Shown: in pieces, positions 53,977 through 62,056 of the stretch
How the letters are laid out: each line of letters begins with the position of its first letter
Position numbering within the stretch: the stretch's first letter is position 1
Source of the DNA: Bryobacteraceae bacterium
GTDB lineage: Bacteria; Acidobacteriota; Terriglobia; Bryobacterales; Bryobacteraceae
DNA length: 64,000 nucleotides
Assembly (NCBI GenBank): GCA_025055455.1
Contig: JANWXD010000001.1
Span: forward strand, 1 to 64,000
Direction: 5' to 3'
Notes under the pieces: generated by a model
What the model saw: the letters and a program-made list of their open reading frames with translations, nothing else
What the model was told of the DNA's origin: nothing
Database searches by the model: none
Position numbers and translations under genes: made by a program

Positions 53977-55059
53977 ATGGTTATGCGGACGATCTGGCTC
54001 ACAGGCCTGCTAGCGGTCCATTTGAACGCGCAAGTGATGTCTATCGAGGAGTACGAGCCGCGCTCTACGCTGGTGGTCCCGGAAAATCCCCGTACGCGCG
54101 CCAAGTATCCCTTCATTGATGTGCACAGCCACCAGAACCCTCTGATGCCCCCGGAGCGTTTGGACCAGCTCGTCCGGGACATGGACTCGATCAACCTGCG
54201 TGTCATGGTCAATCTGAGCGGCGGTTCCGGCGAGCGGCTCCGCAACGGTATTCAAAACATGAAGGGACGCTACCCGGAGCGTTTCGTTCTGTTTGCCAAC
54301 CTGGACTTTCGCGGTTTCGGCGAGCCGCACTGGGGGCAGCGTGCCGCAGCGCAGCTCGAGCAGGACGTGCGCAACGGGGCCCAGGGGCTGAAGATTTTCA
54401 AGAATCTCGGGCTGTCGGTACGTGACACCTCGGGGCAACGCGTGCCGGTGGACGACCCGCGGCTCGACCCGGTGTGGGAGACCTGCGCCCGCCTTGGGAT
54501 CCCGGTGCTTATTCATACCGGAGACCCCTGGCCGTTCTTCCAGCCCATGGACCGCTTCAACGAGCGCTGGCTCGAGCTGAAGCTGCACCCCGGACGCGCC
54601 CATCCGCCCGACCGGGCGCCCACCTGGGAGGCCCTGATGGCCGAGCAGCACCGGTTGTTTGCCAAACATCCGAAGACGGTCTTCATTAACGCGCATCTCG
54701 GCTGGCTGGGAGGCAATCTGGCCGAGCTGGGACGCCTCATGGACAAGCTCCCCAACATGTACACGGAAATCGGGGCAGTACTCGCGGAGCTGGGCCGTCA
54801 GCCCCGGTTCGCGCGCCAGTGGTTCATCCGCTATCAAGACCGCGTGCTCTTCGGTAAGGATGCCTGGAACCCGGTCGAATATCACACTTACTTCCGCGTG
54901 CTGGAGACCGCGGATGAGTATTTCGACTACTACCGCAAGTACCACGCCTTCTGGAAACTTTATGGCCTGGACTTACCCGACGATGTCCTGAAGAAGCTGT
55001 ACTACAAGAATGCGCTCCGCATCATTCCCGGCATTTCGTCGAAGGGATTTCCGGAATGA
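53977..55059 (+). CDS. Exported amidohydrolase-family protein (amidohydrolase 2 type)
   Basis: A 360-residue protein with a short signal peptide (VMRTIWLTGLLAVHLNAQ). The metal motif H-x-H is present in FIDVHSHQN, followed by VLIHTGDPWPF, TVFINAHLGWLGGN and VLFGKDAWNP, which give the further His and Asp ligands of the ACMSD/gamma-resorcylate-decarboxylase-like superfamily. It probably hydrolyses or decarboxylates a small compound in the periplasm; the substrate is unknown. The stop overlaps the ATG of the next gene. Confidence 0.87.
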   Translation: MVMRTIWLTGLLAVHLNAQVMSIEEYEPRSTLVVPENPRTRAKYPFIDVHSHQNPLMPPERLDQLVRDMDSINLRVMVNLSGGSGERLRNGIQNMKGRYPERFVLFANLDFRGFGEPHWGQRAAAQLEQDVRNGAQGLKIFKNLGLSVRDTSGQRVPVDDPRLDPVWETCARLGIPVLIHTGDPWPFFQPMDRFNERWLELKLHPGRAHPPDRAPTWEALMAEQHRLFAKHPKTVFINAHLGWLGGNLAELGRLMDKLPNMYTEIGAVLAELGRQPRFARQWFIRYQDRVLFGKDAWNPVEYHTYFRVLETADEYFDYYRKYHAFWKLYGLDLPDDVLKKLYYKNALRIIPGISSKGFPE

Positions 55060-55448
55060 AGCGGCGTGGCCGGCAGCATCCAATGCGCGTGAATTTTCAT
55101 GTCGGTCCGATCTGCCTGGAGTCGGAGTGGCGCGACACCGAGACGAGCCGGCGACTCTACGCCGCCCTGCCGATCGAGTCATCCGGGAGCTACTGGGGCG
55201 GCGAGTTTTACTTCCCCGTTCCCATCGAAGCGCCACAGGAAGCCGACGCCCGAGAAGTGGTCGAGCCTGGAACGGTGGCGTACTGGCCGGCCGGACGGTG
55301 TCTATGCCTGTTCTGGGGTCCAACGCCGGCCAGCGAAGGCGAAGAATGCCGCGCCGCGAGTGCGGTGAATGTCGTGGGCCGGATTCTGAACCCGGAACAG
55401 CTCGCCCAGCTGAAAGGCCGAAAGGTGCGCGTCGAAAAGGCGGGCTGA
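55056..55448 (+). CDS. Cyclophilin-like fold protein (TM1367/DUF369-like)
   Basis: A 130-residue protein, possibly starting at 55083 (MRVNFHVGP) instead of the coupled ATG 55056. The motif run GSYWGGEFYFPVP, VEPGTVAYWPAGRCLCLFWGPTPAS and AASAVNVVGRIL matches the small cyclophilin-like proteins of the TM1367 type, whose biochemical role is unknown. The 4-bp overlap suggests it is made together with the amidohydrolase. Confidence 0.85.
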   Translation: MKRRGRQHPMRVNFHVGPICLESEWRDTETSRRLYAALPIESSGSYWGGEFYFPVPIEAPQEADAREVVEPGTVAYWPAGRCLCLFWGPTPASEGEECRAASAVNVVGRILNPEQLAQLKGRKVRVEKAG

Positions 55449-55454
55449 GGGACT

Positions 55455-56957
55455 TCAGGTCCGGGCCAAGGCTTCCTCGGCCGCCCTGGCCATGACGCTT
55501 CGAGGCGCCGTTTCCCCGGTCCAGATCTCGAACTGGCGGGCCGCCTGCTCGAGGAACATCTCCAGCCCGCAGATCACCTCCTTGCCCTGCTCGCGAGCCC
55601 TGCGGATGAGCAGGGTTTCCGCCGGGTTGTATACCATGTCGAAGACCAGAGCCGCCGGAATGCGGTCCGGGAAAAAGCACTGGTCGGTGTGCGGAAACAT
55701 TCCGAGCGGCGTGGCGTGGATCAAGACGTCGAATTCCCGCTCGCGGACGGTCTCCGGAGTCAGGGCTTCACCGCCGCAGGCGCGCGCCAAGGCCTGGACT
55801 CGGGCCGGAGTCCGCCCGGTGATGCTCACACGGGCGCCCGCGTCGGCCAAGGCGAAGGCCGCGCTGCGCGCCGCGCCACCGCTGCCCGCCACAAGGACGC
55901 TGGCGCCGCTCAAACGCATGCGCCGCTTCAGGGGCGCCAGCACCCCGTCCACGTCCGCATTGGCGCCGCGCCAGCGCCCGCTTTTGCGCCATACCGTATT
56001 GACGGCGCCGATGCGCCGTGCCAGGGGATCCACGGCGTCGAGATAGCGCAGGATCCGCTGCTTGTGGGGGATCGTCACGCTGAAGCCTGCGATGGGCAGC
56101 TTCGTCGCGACGGTCATGAAGTCGCGCAAGTGAGGCGGTTGGACGCGAAACGGTAAATAGACGGCGTCGAAACGCCGGACCTCGAAGGCGCGGTTGTGGA
56201 CGACCGGCGACAGCGAATGAGACACCGGATCGGCGATGACGCCATAGATCCTGGAAGTTCGTGAAAGCTTTCCGAGGCGGTAGAGTTTGCGCAGCTCGAC
56301 GGCGTTGAGCTGCCCGGGGGCCGTGCCGTCGCCGGAGCGAGGCGCGGCATAAGTGAACAGCGCGCCGAAGGTCGGTCCCAGCACGCGGCTCGGCGCGCCG
56401 GTGTCCCCCATGGCCAGCGCAATGAGCCCCACGTCACGGTGATTCCGCAGCAGCGACAGGACGCGAAACCAGTCCGAGGGCTTGCGAGCCGTCGTCGCGA
56501 TTTTGTACGCCGCCGCCGGAATCTTGCGCAGCCGCCGCAGCACTGTCTCGAGAGCCGGAGTTGCGGAGAAATTGTGATACGAAACCACAAGCCGGGCACC
56601 CAACGACGGGAGCCGGTCGCCGACGTGCGCAGCGCTTTCGATTTCGAGATCGACAAAGCGTGCTCCGGCCTCCACCGCCGCCTCGAGAATCTCCAGCTGT
56701 TGGGCGACGCCTCCGTCGAACTGCCCGCCCGCCTCCCGGCGCCGGCAGGTCGCCATCAGGGTGCACTCGGGGTGTCGGGCGAGAAACTCCCGGATGACGC
56801 GCGGGCCGTGCTGCGGCTCGTCGAGCAGGTCCAGACGGAACTCGAAGAAATCCTCGCCCAGCTCCGCTTCACGGCACGCTTGGTCGAGCAGACGCTGCGG
56901 GGTGGGGCATCCGAGCGAGACGCAGATGGAGCTGGCACGCGCGAGTTGGCGCAACAT
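55455..56957 (-). CDS. aroDE: Bifunctional type I 3-dehydroquinate dehydratase / shikimate dehydrogenase
   Basis: A 500-residue fusion for two successive shikimate-pathway steps. Residues ~8-228 are type I dehydroquinate dehydratase with Schiff-base K152 (AAYKIATT) and H128 (VVSYHNF). Residues ~235-500 are shikimate dehydrogenase with SHSLSP (246-251), K299 in TIPHK, D335/D337 in NADVDG, and the NADP loop GSGGAARSA. This AroDE fusion is known from plants, chlamydiae and some planctomycetes and acidobacteria. The start is 37 bp after the tdh stop. Confidence 0.94.
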   Translation of the reverse strand: MLRQLARASSICVSLGCPTPQRLLDQACREAELGEDFFEFRLDLLDEPQHGPRVIREFLARHPECTLMATCRRREAGGQFDGGVAQQLEILEAAVEAGARFVDLEIESAAHVGDRLPSLGARLVVSYHNFSATPALETVLRRLRKIPAAAYKIATTARKPSDWFRVLSLLRNHRDVGLIALAMGDTGAPSRVLGPTFGALFTYAAPRSGDGTAPGQLNAVELRKLYRLGKLSRTSRIYGVIADPVSHSLSPVVHNRAFEVRRFDAVYLPFRVQPPHLRDFMTVATKLPIAGFSVTIPHKQRILRYLDAVDPLARRIGAVNTVWRKSGRWRGANADVDGVLAPLKRRMRLSGASVLVAGSGGAARSAAFALADAGARVSITGRTPARVQALARACGGEALTPETVREREFDVLIHATPLGMFPHTDQCFFPDRIPAALVFDMVYNPAETLLIRRAREQGKEVICGLEMFLEQAARQFEIWTGETAPRSVMARAAEEALART

Positions 56958-56994
56958 GGAGGGAACGACCGCTAGGATACCACGCCGATGCGCT

Positions 56995-58035
56995 TCACTC
57001 CCAGCTCAAGATGACTTTGGCCGCGCAGCCGGAGCGCACGGCCTCGAATGCCTTCTCGTACTCCGTGTAGTGGAAGTGGTGCGTGATCACCGGCCGCAAG
57101 TCCAAGCCGCATTGCAGCATCATCGTCATCTTGTACCAGGTTTCGTACATTTCGCGCCCGTAGATGCCCTTGATGGTGAGGCCGTTGAAAATCACCGTGT
57201 TCCAGTCAATGGCGATCTCCCCGTTGGGGATGCCGAGCAGCGCGATTTTGCCGCCGTGGCACATGTTGGCCAGCATGTCGCGCAGCGCCTGCGGATGCCC
57301 CGACATCTCGAAGCCCACATCGAAGCCCTCGAGCATGCCGAGCCGTTTCTGCGCCTCCGGAAGCGAGTCGGTGCGGGCGTCCAGAGCCAACGTCACACCC
57401 ACCTTGCGCGCCAGCTCCAGCCGCCAGGGGTTGACGTCCGTGATCACGATAAAGCGCGCTCCCGCATATCGGGCCACGGCCGCGCTCATAATGCCGATGG
57501 GTCCGGCGCCCGTGATCAGCACGTCTTCCCCGAGCACGGGGAAGGAAAGCGCCGTGTGCACGGCGTTGCCAAACGGGTCAAAGATCGCCGCGATGTCCAG
57601 GTCGATGCCCTCGCGGTGGTGCCAAACGTTGGTCATGGGCAGCGAAATGTACTCGGCGAACGCGCCGGGGCGGTTGACGCCCACGCCCTGCGTGTGGGCG
57701 CAGAGATGACGGCGGCCGGCCAGGCAGTTGCGGCACCGGCCGCAGACCACGTGCCCTTCGCCACCGACGATCATGCCCGGCACGAAGTCGGTCACGTTCG
57801 AACCCACGGCCTCGATCCGCCCGACAAACTCATGGCCGATGACCATCGGAACGGGGATGGTCTTGCGCGCCCACTCATCCCAGTTGTAGATGTGGAGGTC
57901 GGTTCCGCAGATGGAGGTGCGCAGCACGCGGATCAACACGTCGTTGATGCCGATCTCGGGCACGGGCACCTCTTCGAGCCACAAGCCGGGTTCCGGGCGG
58001 CTCTTGACGAGCGCTTTCATCCCTGTGGGGCGCAT
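56995..58035 (-). CDS. tdh: L-threonine 3-dehydrogenase
   Basis: A 346-residue zinc alcohol-dehydrogenase-family enzyme. The start at ATG 58035 is backed by AGGA eight bases upstream; a second ATG at 58020 (MKALVK) has no site. The catalytic zinc cysteine is in [15 protein letters not shown], a Tdh-specific run. A four-cysteine structural zinc site is in [16 protein letters not shown]. The NAD fold shows [13 protein letters not shown]. It oxidises threonine to 2-amino-3-ketobutyrate. The partner ligase kbl is not in the window. Confidence 0.94.
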   Translation of the reverse strand: MRPTGMKALVKSRPEPGLWLEEVPVPEIGINDVLIRVLRTSICGTDLHIYNWDEWARKTIPVPMVIGHEFVGRIEAVGSNVTDFVPGMIVGGEGHVVCGRCRNCLAGRRHLCAHTQGVGVNRPGAFAEYISLPMTNVWHHREGIDLDIAAIFDPFGNAVHTALSFPVLGEDVLITGAGPIGIMSAAVARYAGARFIVITDVNPWRLELARKVGVTLALDARTDSLPEAQKRLGMLEGFDVGFEMSGHPQALRDMLANMCHGGKIALLGIPNGEIAIDWNTVIFNGLTIKGIYGREMYETWYKMTMMLQCGLDLRPVITHHFHYTEYEKAFEAVRSGCAAKVILSWE

Positions 58036-58044
58036 GTGCGCTTC

Positions 58045-58572
58045 CTATTCCACGTCTTCGGGCTTCACCGTGCCCGTGTACTTGTAGACAGCGTATTTGA
58101 TGTACGCGATCAGGTCGGCCAACTCCTGTGAAGTCAGGTCGGCAGAGGCCGGCGGGTGCTTCCAGTTCTCGTTGTCCCGCACCGATTCGATGTCGCTGCG
58201 AGCGAGCTTCCGCAGCTCCGGAGGCGTCCGGGCTAGGTCGTAATACTCCGCCGTCTGATCGTCTTGCTTCACCGGCATCGCGGGGAAGCTCTGACCGGAC
58301 TTCAATTTCACCTCCTGGACATACTGCGTGCGCGTCGAAAGGATCGCCGTCGCCAGCCCTCGCGGCGGGACCCGAGCGATCACCTTGAGATCCGGGCCTG
58401 CCGGCGTGCCGCGGCCGCTGAGTGCGTGGCAGCTCCCACAAGCCGCTTTAGGCGAGTCGAAGAACAGAGCGTAACCCCGCCGGGCTTGCTCCGGTCCGCT
58501 GAACTCCTGCTGGGAGGCGAGGCTACAAAGTGAGAGCACCGCCGCGGTGATGGCGAAAGATACGCGAAGCAT
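58045..58572 (-). CDS. Secreted monoheme c-type cytochrome
   Basis: About 175 residues from ATG 58572, chosen because GGAGGTGCCG directly precedes it. A signal peptide (~1-20) is followed by one CGSCH heme site (near residue 46), with GRGTPAGPDLKVI and the likely sixth ligand Met in FPAMPV. The end ELADLIAYIKY is the usual last helix of class I cytochromes. It stops 9 bp before tdh and may be cotranscribed, although a functional link is not obvious. Confidence 0.87.
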   Translation of the reverse strand: MLRVSFAITAAVLSLCSLASQQEFSGPEQARRGYALFFDSPKAACGSCHALSGRGTPAGPDLKVIARVPPRGLATAILSTRTQYVQEVKLKSGQSFPAMPVKQDDQTAEYYDLARTPPELRKLARSDIESVRDNENWKHPPASADLTSQELADLIAYIKYAVYKYTGTVKPEDVE

Positions 58573-58669
58573 CGGCACCTCCTGGCAAGCAACTCGGCCC
58601 TCCTGGGCCCCCTTCATTATCGGACGAATCGGGCGCCTGGCGTGTGACCTTGTACAATGACATTACTCG

Positions 58670-60112
58670 ATGCGCACGGGACTGATTTCCATCCTGGTGC
58701 CGCTCTACAACGAAGAGGAGTATATCGCTGCCCTGCTCGAGCGGGTGTTGCGCGCGCCACTGCCGGCGGGTTTCGGGCGCGAGGTCATCGTGGTGGACGA
58801 CGGATCCACCGACGGCTCGAGCGAAGCCGCCGAGTGCTTTGCGCGCCGCTTTCCCGGCGTGGTGCGAGTCATTCGGCACGAGCGCAACCGCGGCAAAGGG
58901 GCTGCCGTGCGCACCGCGCTCGAACACGCCCGAGGCGAATTCAGCCTCATCCAAGACGCCGATCTCGAATACGACCCGAACGAATATCCCAAGCTGCTGG
59001 CCCCGTTAGTCGAGGGCCGGGCCGACGCGGTCTACGGCTCGCGTTTCCTCGTGGCCGGCGAACGCCGGGTGCTGTACTTCTGGCACGCGCTGGCCAACCG
59101 GATTCTGACCACCTTCTGCAACATGGCCGCGGACCTGAACCTGACCGACGTCGAGACGTGCTACAAAGCCGTCCGCACCTCGCTGCTGCGGAGCATCCCC
59201 CTGCGAAGCAACCGCTTCGGCATCGAGCCGGAGTTGACCATCAAACTGGCGCAGCGCGACGCCCGGATTTACGAGACGCCGATCAGCTACCACGGGCGGA
59301 CCTATGAAGAAGGCAAGAAGATCGGTTTCCGTGACGCCGTGGCGGCTTTCCTGGTGATCCTGCGCTACTGGCTGGTGTCGGACATTTACAAGGAGCCCGG
59401 CCCAGAAATTCTGGAAGCGCTGTCCGGAGCGCCGCGCTTCAACCGCTGGATGGCGGAGACGGTCGCGCCGTTTGTCGGGCAGCGCGTGCTGGAGATCGGC
59501 GCAGGGATCGGCAACTTGACGCGGCACCTGTCGCGGCGGCGCGAACGCTACATCGCGACCGACATCGACGAGGAGCACCTTGCCCGCCTCCGCGCGCGGT
59601 TCCAGCACCGGTCTAATCTCCAGATTCGCCGCCTGGATTTGACCAACCCGGCGGATTTTCAGGATCTTGCGGACTCGGTGGATACGGTAGTGTGCCTGAA
59701 CGTTCTCGAGCACGTCGAAGATGACCGGACCGCCTTAAAGAATCTCTATCGAGCACTGGTCCCCGGCGGACGGGCGATCGTACTGGTGCCGCACGGCCCT
59801 GAGATCTACGGCACGCTGGACGCCAGCCTCGGCCACTGCCGACGATATGGTCACGACGAGTTGCGGGCGCGCATGAAAGAGGCCGGTTTTCACCTGGAGC
59901 GTCTGATCGAATTCAACCGCGCGGGCCGTCCGGGTTGGTATCTCAATGGTCGGTTGCTTCGGCGCAGCGTAATCAGCCCCTTGCAGCTCAGAGTTTTCGA
60001 TCGGCTGGTCTGGCTTTGGAAGCGGATCGACGGTTACTTGCCTTGGCCACCCACGTCGCTGGTCGCAGTGGGTGTGAAGCCCGCAACGTCTGATCCGGGG
60101 CTGTCGAGCTAA
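58670..60112 (+). CDS. Fusion of GT2 glycosyltransferase and SAM-dependent methyltransferase
   Basis: A 480-residue two-domain protein. Residues ~5-240 are a GT-A family 2 transferase of the dolichyl-phosphate-mannose-synthase type: ISILVPLYNEEEYI, VIVVDDGSTDGS, the DxD in LIQDADLEYDP, YGSRF. Residues ~265-460 are a class I methyltransferase: QRVLEIGAGIGNLT, ATDIDEEHLARL, VVCLNVLEHVEDD. No membrane helices are evident. It may glycosylate a lipid carrier and methylate the product, which is inference. Confidence 0.88.
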   Translation: MRTGLISILVPLYNEEEYIAALLERVLRAPLPAGFGREVIVVDDGSTDGSSEAAECFARRFPGVVRVIRHERNRGKGAAVRTALEHARGEFSLIQDADLEYDPNEYPKLLAPLVEGRADAVYGSRFLVAGERRVLYFWHALANRILTTFCNMAADLNLTDVETCYKAVRTSLLRSIPLRSNRFGIEPELTIKLAQRDARIYETPISYHGRTYEEGKKIGFRDAVAAFLVILRYWLVSDIYKEPGPEILEALSGAPRFNRWMAETVAPFVGQRVLEIGAGIGNLTRHLSRRRERYIATDIDEEHLARLRARFQHRSNLQIRRLDLTNPADFQDLADSVDTVVCLNVLEHVEDDRTALKNLYRALVPGGRAIVLVPHGPEIYGTLDASLGHCRRYGHDELRARMKEAGFHLERLIEFNRAGRPGWYLNGRLLRRSVISPLQLRVFDRLVWLWKRIDGYLPWPPTSLVAVGVKPATSDPGLSS

Positions 60113-60353
60113 TTTTTCTTGCTGTGGCCCAGGGCCCGACCCGGGTTATCGCGGTTGACCTGACCGCGAATCTCGCCCCCAGGGTACAAAGTGGAGTGGA
60201 CGTTGACATAGTTGCGGGCGTCTCCTCGTACCCGCTCAGGCGAGCCTTTAAAGTGCGCGTGTGGGATTCGTCGTGCGCGGCTCCGGTGCCTGCAATCGCC
60301 AAACCAGCAAGCGCGGCTAAGATCCACGCTCGGTTCGAGAATCGAGTTTTCAT
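60109..60353 (-). pseudogene. CHRD-domain protein remnant with internal deletion and frameshift
   Basis: From ATG 60353 there is a signal peptide (WILAALAGLAIAGTGA) and the start of a CHRD domain (LKARLSGYEETPA). The frame then changes. The other frame immediately continues with the last CHRD strand (NYVNVHSTLYPGGEIRGQV) to TAG at 60111-60109. The ~70-80 residues that normally lie between ETPA and YVNVH are missing. Joining occurs inside GACGCCCGCAA (about 60205-60215). An internal deletion left the two ends out of frame, so no functional domain can form. Confidence 0.85.
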
Positions 60354-60497
60354 GCGATCCTACGAGATGTGCAGTATTGATTCTCGTCCTGATGGTAAAC
60401 CGAACTCCCTTCCCGTGGACGTAAAAACCCCGCGTGCACTCCGCCCAGGAGGCTGTGAGGTACGGTTGTGTATACCGCTTCGAGAAGGAGTAGGCTC

Positions 60498-61490
60498 TCA
60501 CCGGCGTCCCTGAGCTTCGCGCAAGACTCGCTGAGGTCCGCCGAGTTCGAGGAATTCGAGGTAACGCCCGAACGCGATCCGCCCGCTGCTCGACGGGAAG
60601 CGACGCGCGAGCTCTTGCATCTGGCGGCGTAACGCCCCCGAATCCTGCTCGGCCTGTGCCAAAGTCTGAACCGCGGAACTGCCTTGTCGCTGGACTTCGC
60701 GCTCAGCGCGGAACAGTTCGCCAAATCGCTCGACGTGGTACCCGAAGGACCGCCCCGTCTTTGTTTCGGCGTAATCCACAACGATCACCACACGCTCCAG
60801 CATCCGGTTTTCCGCCGGGCTTCCTGGCGGCGGTCGCGTAATAGCGAGTGCTCTCGCCGGGCGGCAGCCCACCCTGGTCGAACCAGCCGTCAGCGGCATG
60901 CGAAAAGCGCGTCGGCTCAGAAATACCCCTCCAGTAAAGTTCGAGAATCATCCCGTGGGCAACTATCGTCTCGACGCCCCGGTTCCCCAATGTGAATTCG
61001 ACGCCGACAATCTTCTTGCGTTCGTCGAAAAGCAGGGCCGGATCCGAAAGCTGGAGTGGATCGGCACTCTCCACGGACTCGATGTCGAGGCCGTTCGATG
61101 TGAAAGTCTCCTTCCGACCGAACACGGGCATCCAGCTGCAACCCCCGCAGCGGTTCTGGCGGCGTGGCGAGGGAATTCACTCGAACTGTTCGATAACAGC
61201 ACGCCGCAACCAGACTGGCACCACACATTCCGGCTGCACGTAGCCCTGTTGCAACCAATTTGCCCCGTCACCCGGTTCTTGGAACAGCAGCTCAAACATT
61301 CACCAGCGCACGGGTTGTTGGTGTTGCAAAGGATGCACTCAACCCGATTGTCGACATCCCTGCACACGCAGCGGATACTGCCATAAGCGCCATGGTGGCC
61401 CCCGCAGTCGTAGCTGGCTTCGCAATCCCCGGCACGCAAGAGGAATGCTAACAAGTTTACTCCGGCCGCGAGGAACACTGCGCGGAACAC
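60498..61490 (-). pseudogene. Cysteine-rich secreted protein gene broken by two frameshifts
   Basis: The best start is GTG 61490, preceded by AGGAGG with optimal spacing. A signal peptide (FRAVFLAAGVNLLAFLLRA) and a region with about 16 cysteines (CGGHHG, CVCRDVDNRVECILC, CAGECLSCC, CNRATCS) follow, to about 61180. The reading then moves to a second frame (MPVFGRKETFTSNGLDIES to GESTRYYATAARKPGG) and near 60815-60825 to a third (ENRMLERVVIVVDYAETKTG to REAQGRR, TGA at 60498). Each segment looks coding and together they make a ~330-residue protein. No family recognised. Assembly error cannot be excluded for two indels. Confidence 0.7.
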
Positions 61491-61704
61491 GGCGTACCTC
61501 CTGGTTCGCATTGTAGCCGCTCAAGAAAAACGTCAACGCGCAGATCTCCCCGGAGTTCCGGGCAAGGAGCAAACGAGGGCACTGCGCACGGCAGCCCGCG
61601 CATCCGCGCACCGCGTGCCGGCCCGGAGCCACGGCAGATTGTCCCAGTGTCCTGACTGTGGTACCGTGTAGGATCGATCTGATCTCACGCTGCGAGGAGG
61701 ACGG

Positions 61705-62013
61705 ATGGAAGCCCTGGGCATGGTGGAAACCAAAGGCCTGGTCGGGGCCATCGAGGCCGCCGACGCCATGGTGAAAACGGCCAATGTGGTGTTGACCGGC
61801 AAAGAATACGTGGGCGCCGGCTACGTCATGGTGAGCGTGCGCGGCGACGTCGGCGCGGTGAAGGCCGCCACCGACGCGGGGGCGGCGGCGGCGCGGCGCG
61901 TCGGAGAGCTCATCGCCGTCCATGTGATCCCCAACCCGGACGGGGAAGTGGAGAAAATCCTGCCGAAGGCGCAGCGAGAGGGCGAAAAGGGCAAGAAGTC
62001 GGCCAAAGACTGA
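61705..62013 (+). CDS. Bacterial microcompartment hexameric shell protein (BMC-H)
   Basis: A 102-residue protein consisting of one BMC domain: [21 protein letters not shown], the pore-loop region [20 protein letters not shown], and [20 protein letters not shown]. It is of the PduA/EutM/CcmK type that tiles microcompartment facets, with a short charged tail ([12 protein letters not shown]). AGGAGG precedes the ATG by six bases. It is the first gene of an operon with the acylating aldehyde dehydrogenase 43 bp downstream. A weak -35/-10 pair (TTGTCC, 17 bases, TACCGT) lies near 61640-61668. Confidence 0.95.
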   Translation: MEALGMVETKGLVGAIEAADAMVKTANVVLTGKEYVGAGYVMVSVRGDVGAVKAATDAGAAAARRVGELIAVHVIPNPDGEVEKILPKAQREGEKGKKSAKD

Positions 62014-62056
62014 GCGGAGCTGAGGCAGGCGGCTCCCGGAGGCGCTGTTCTCCCCG

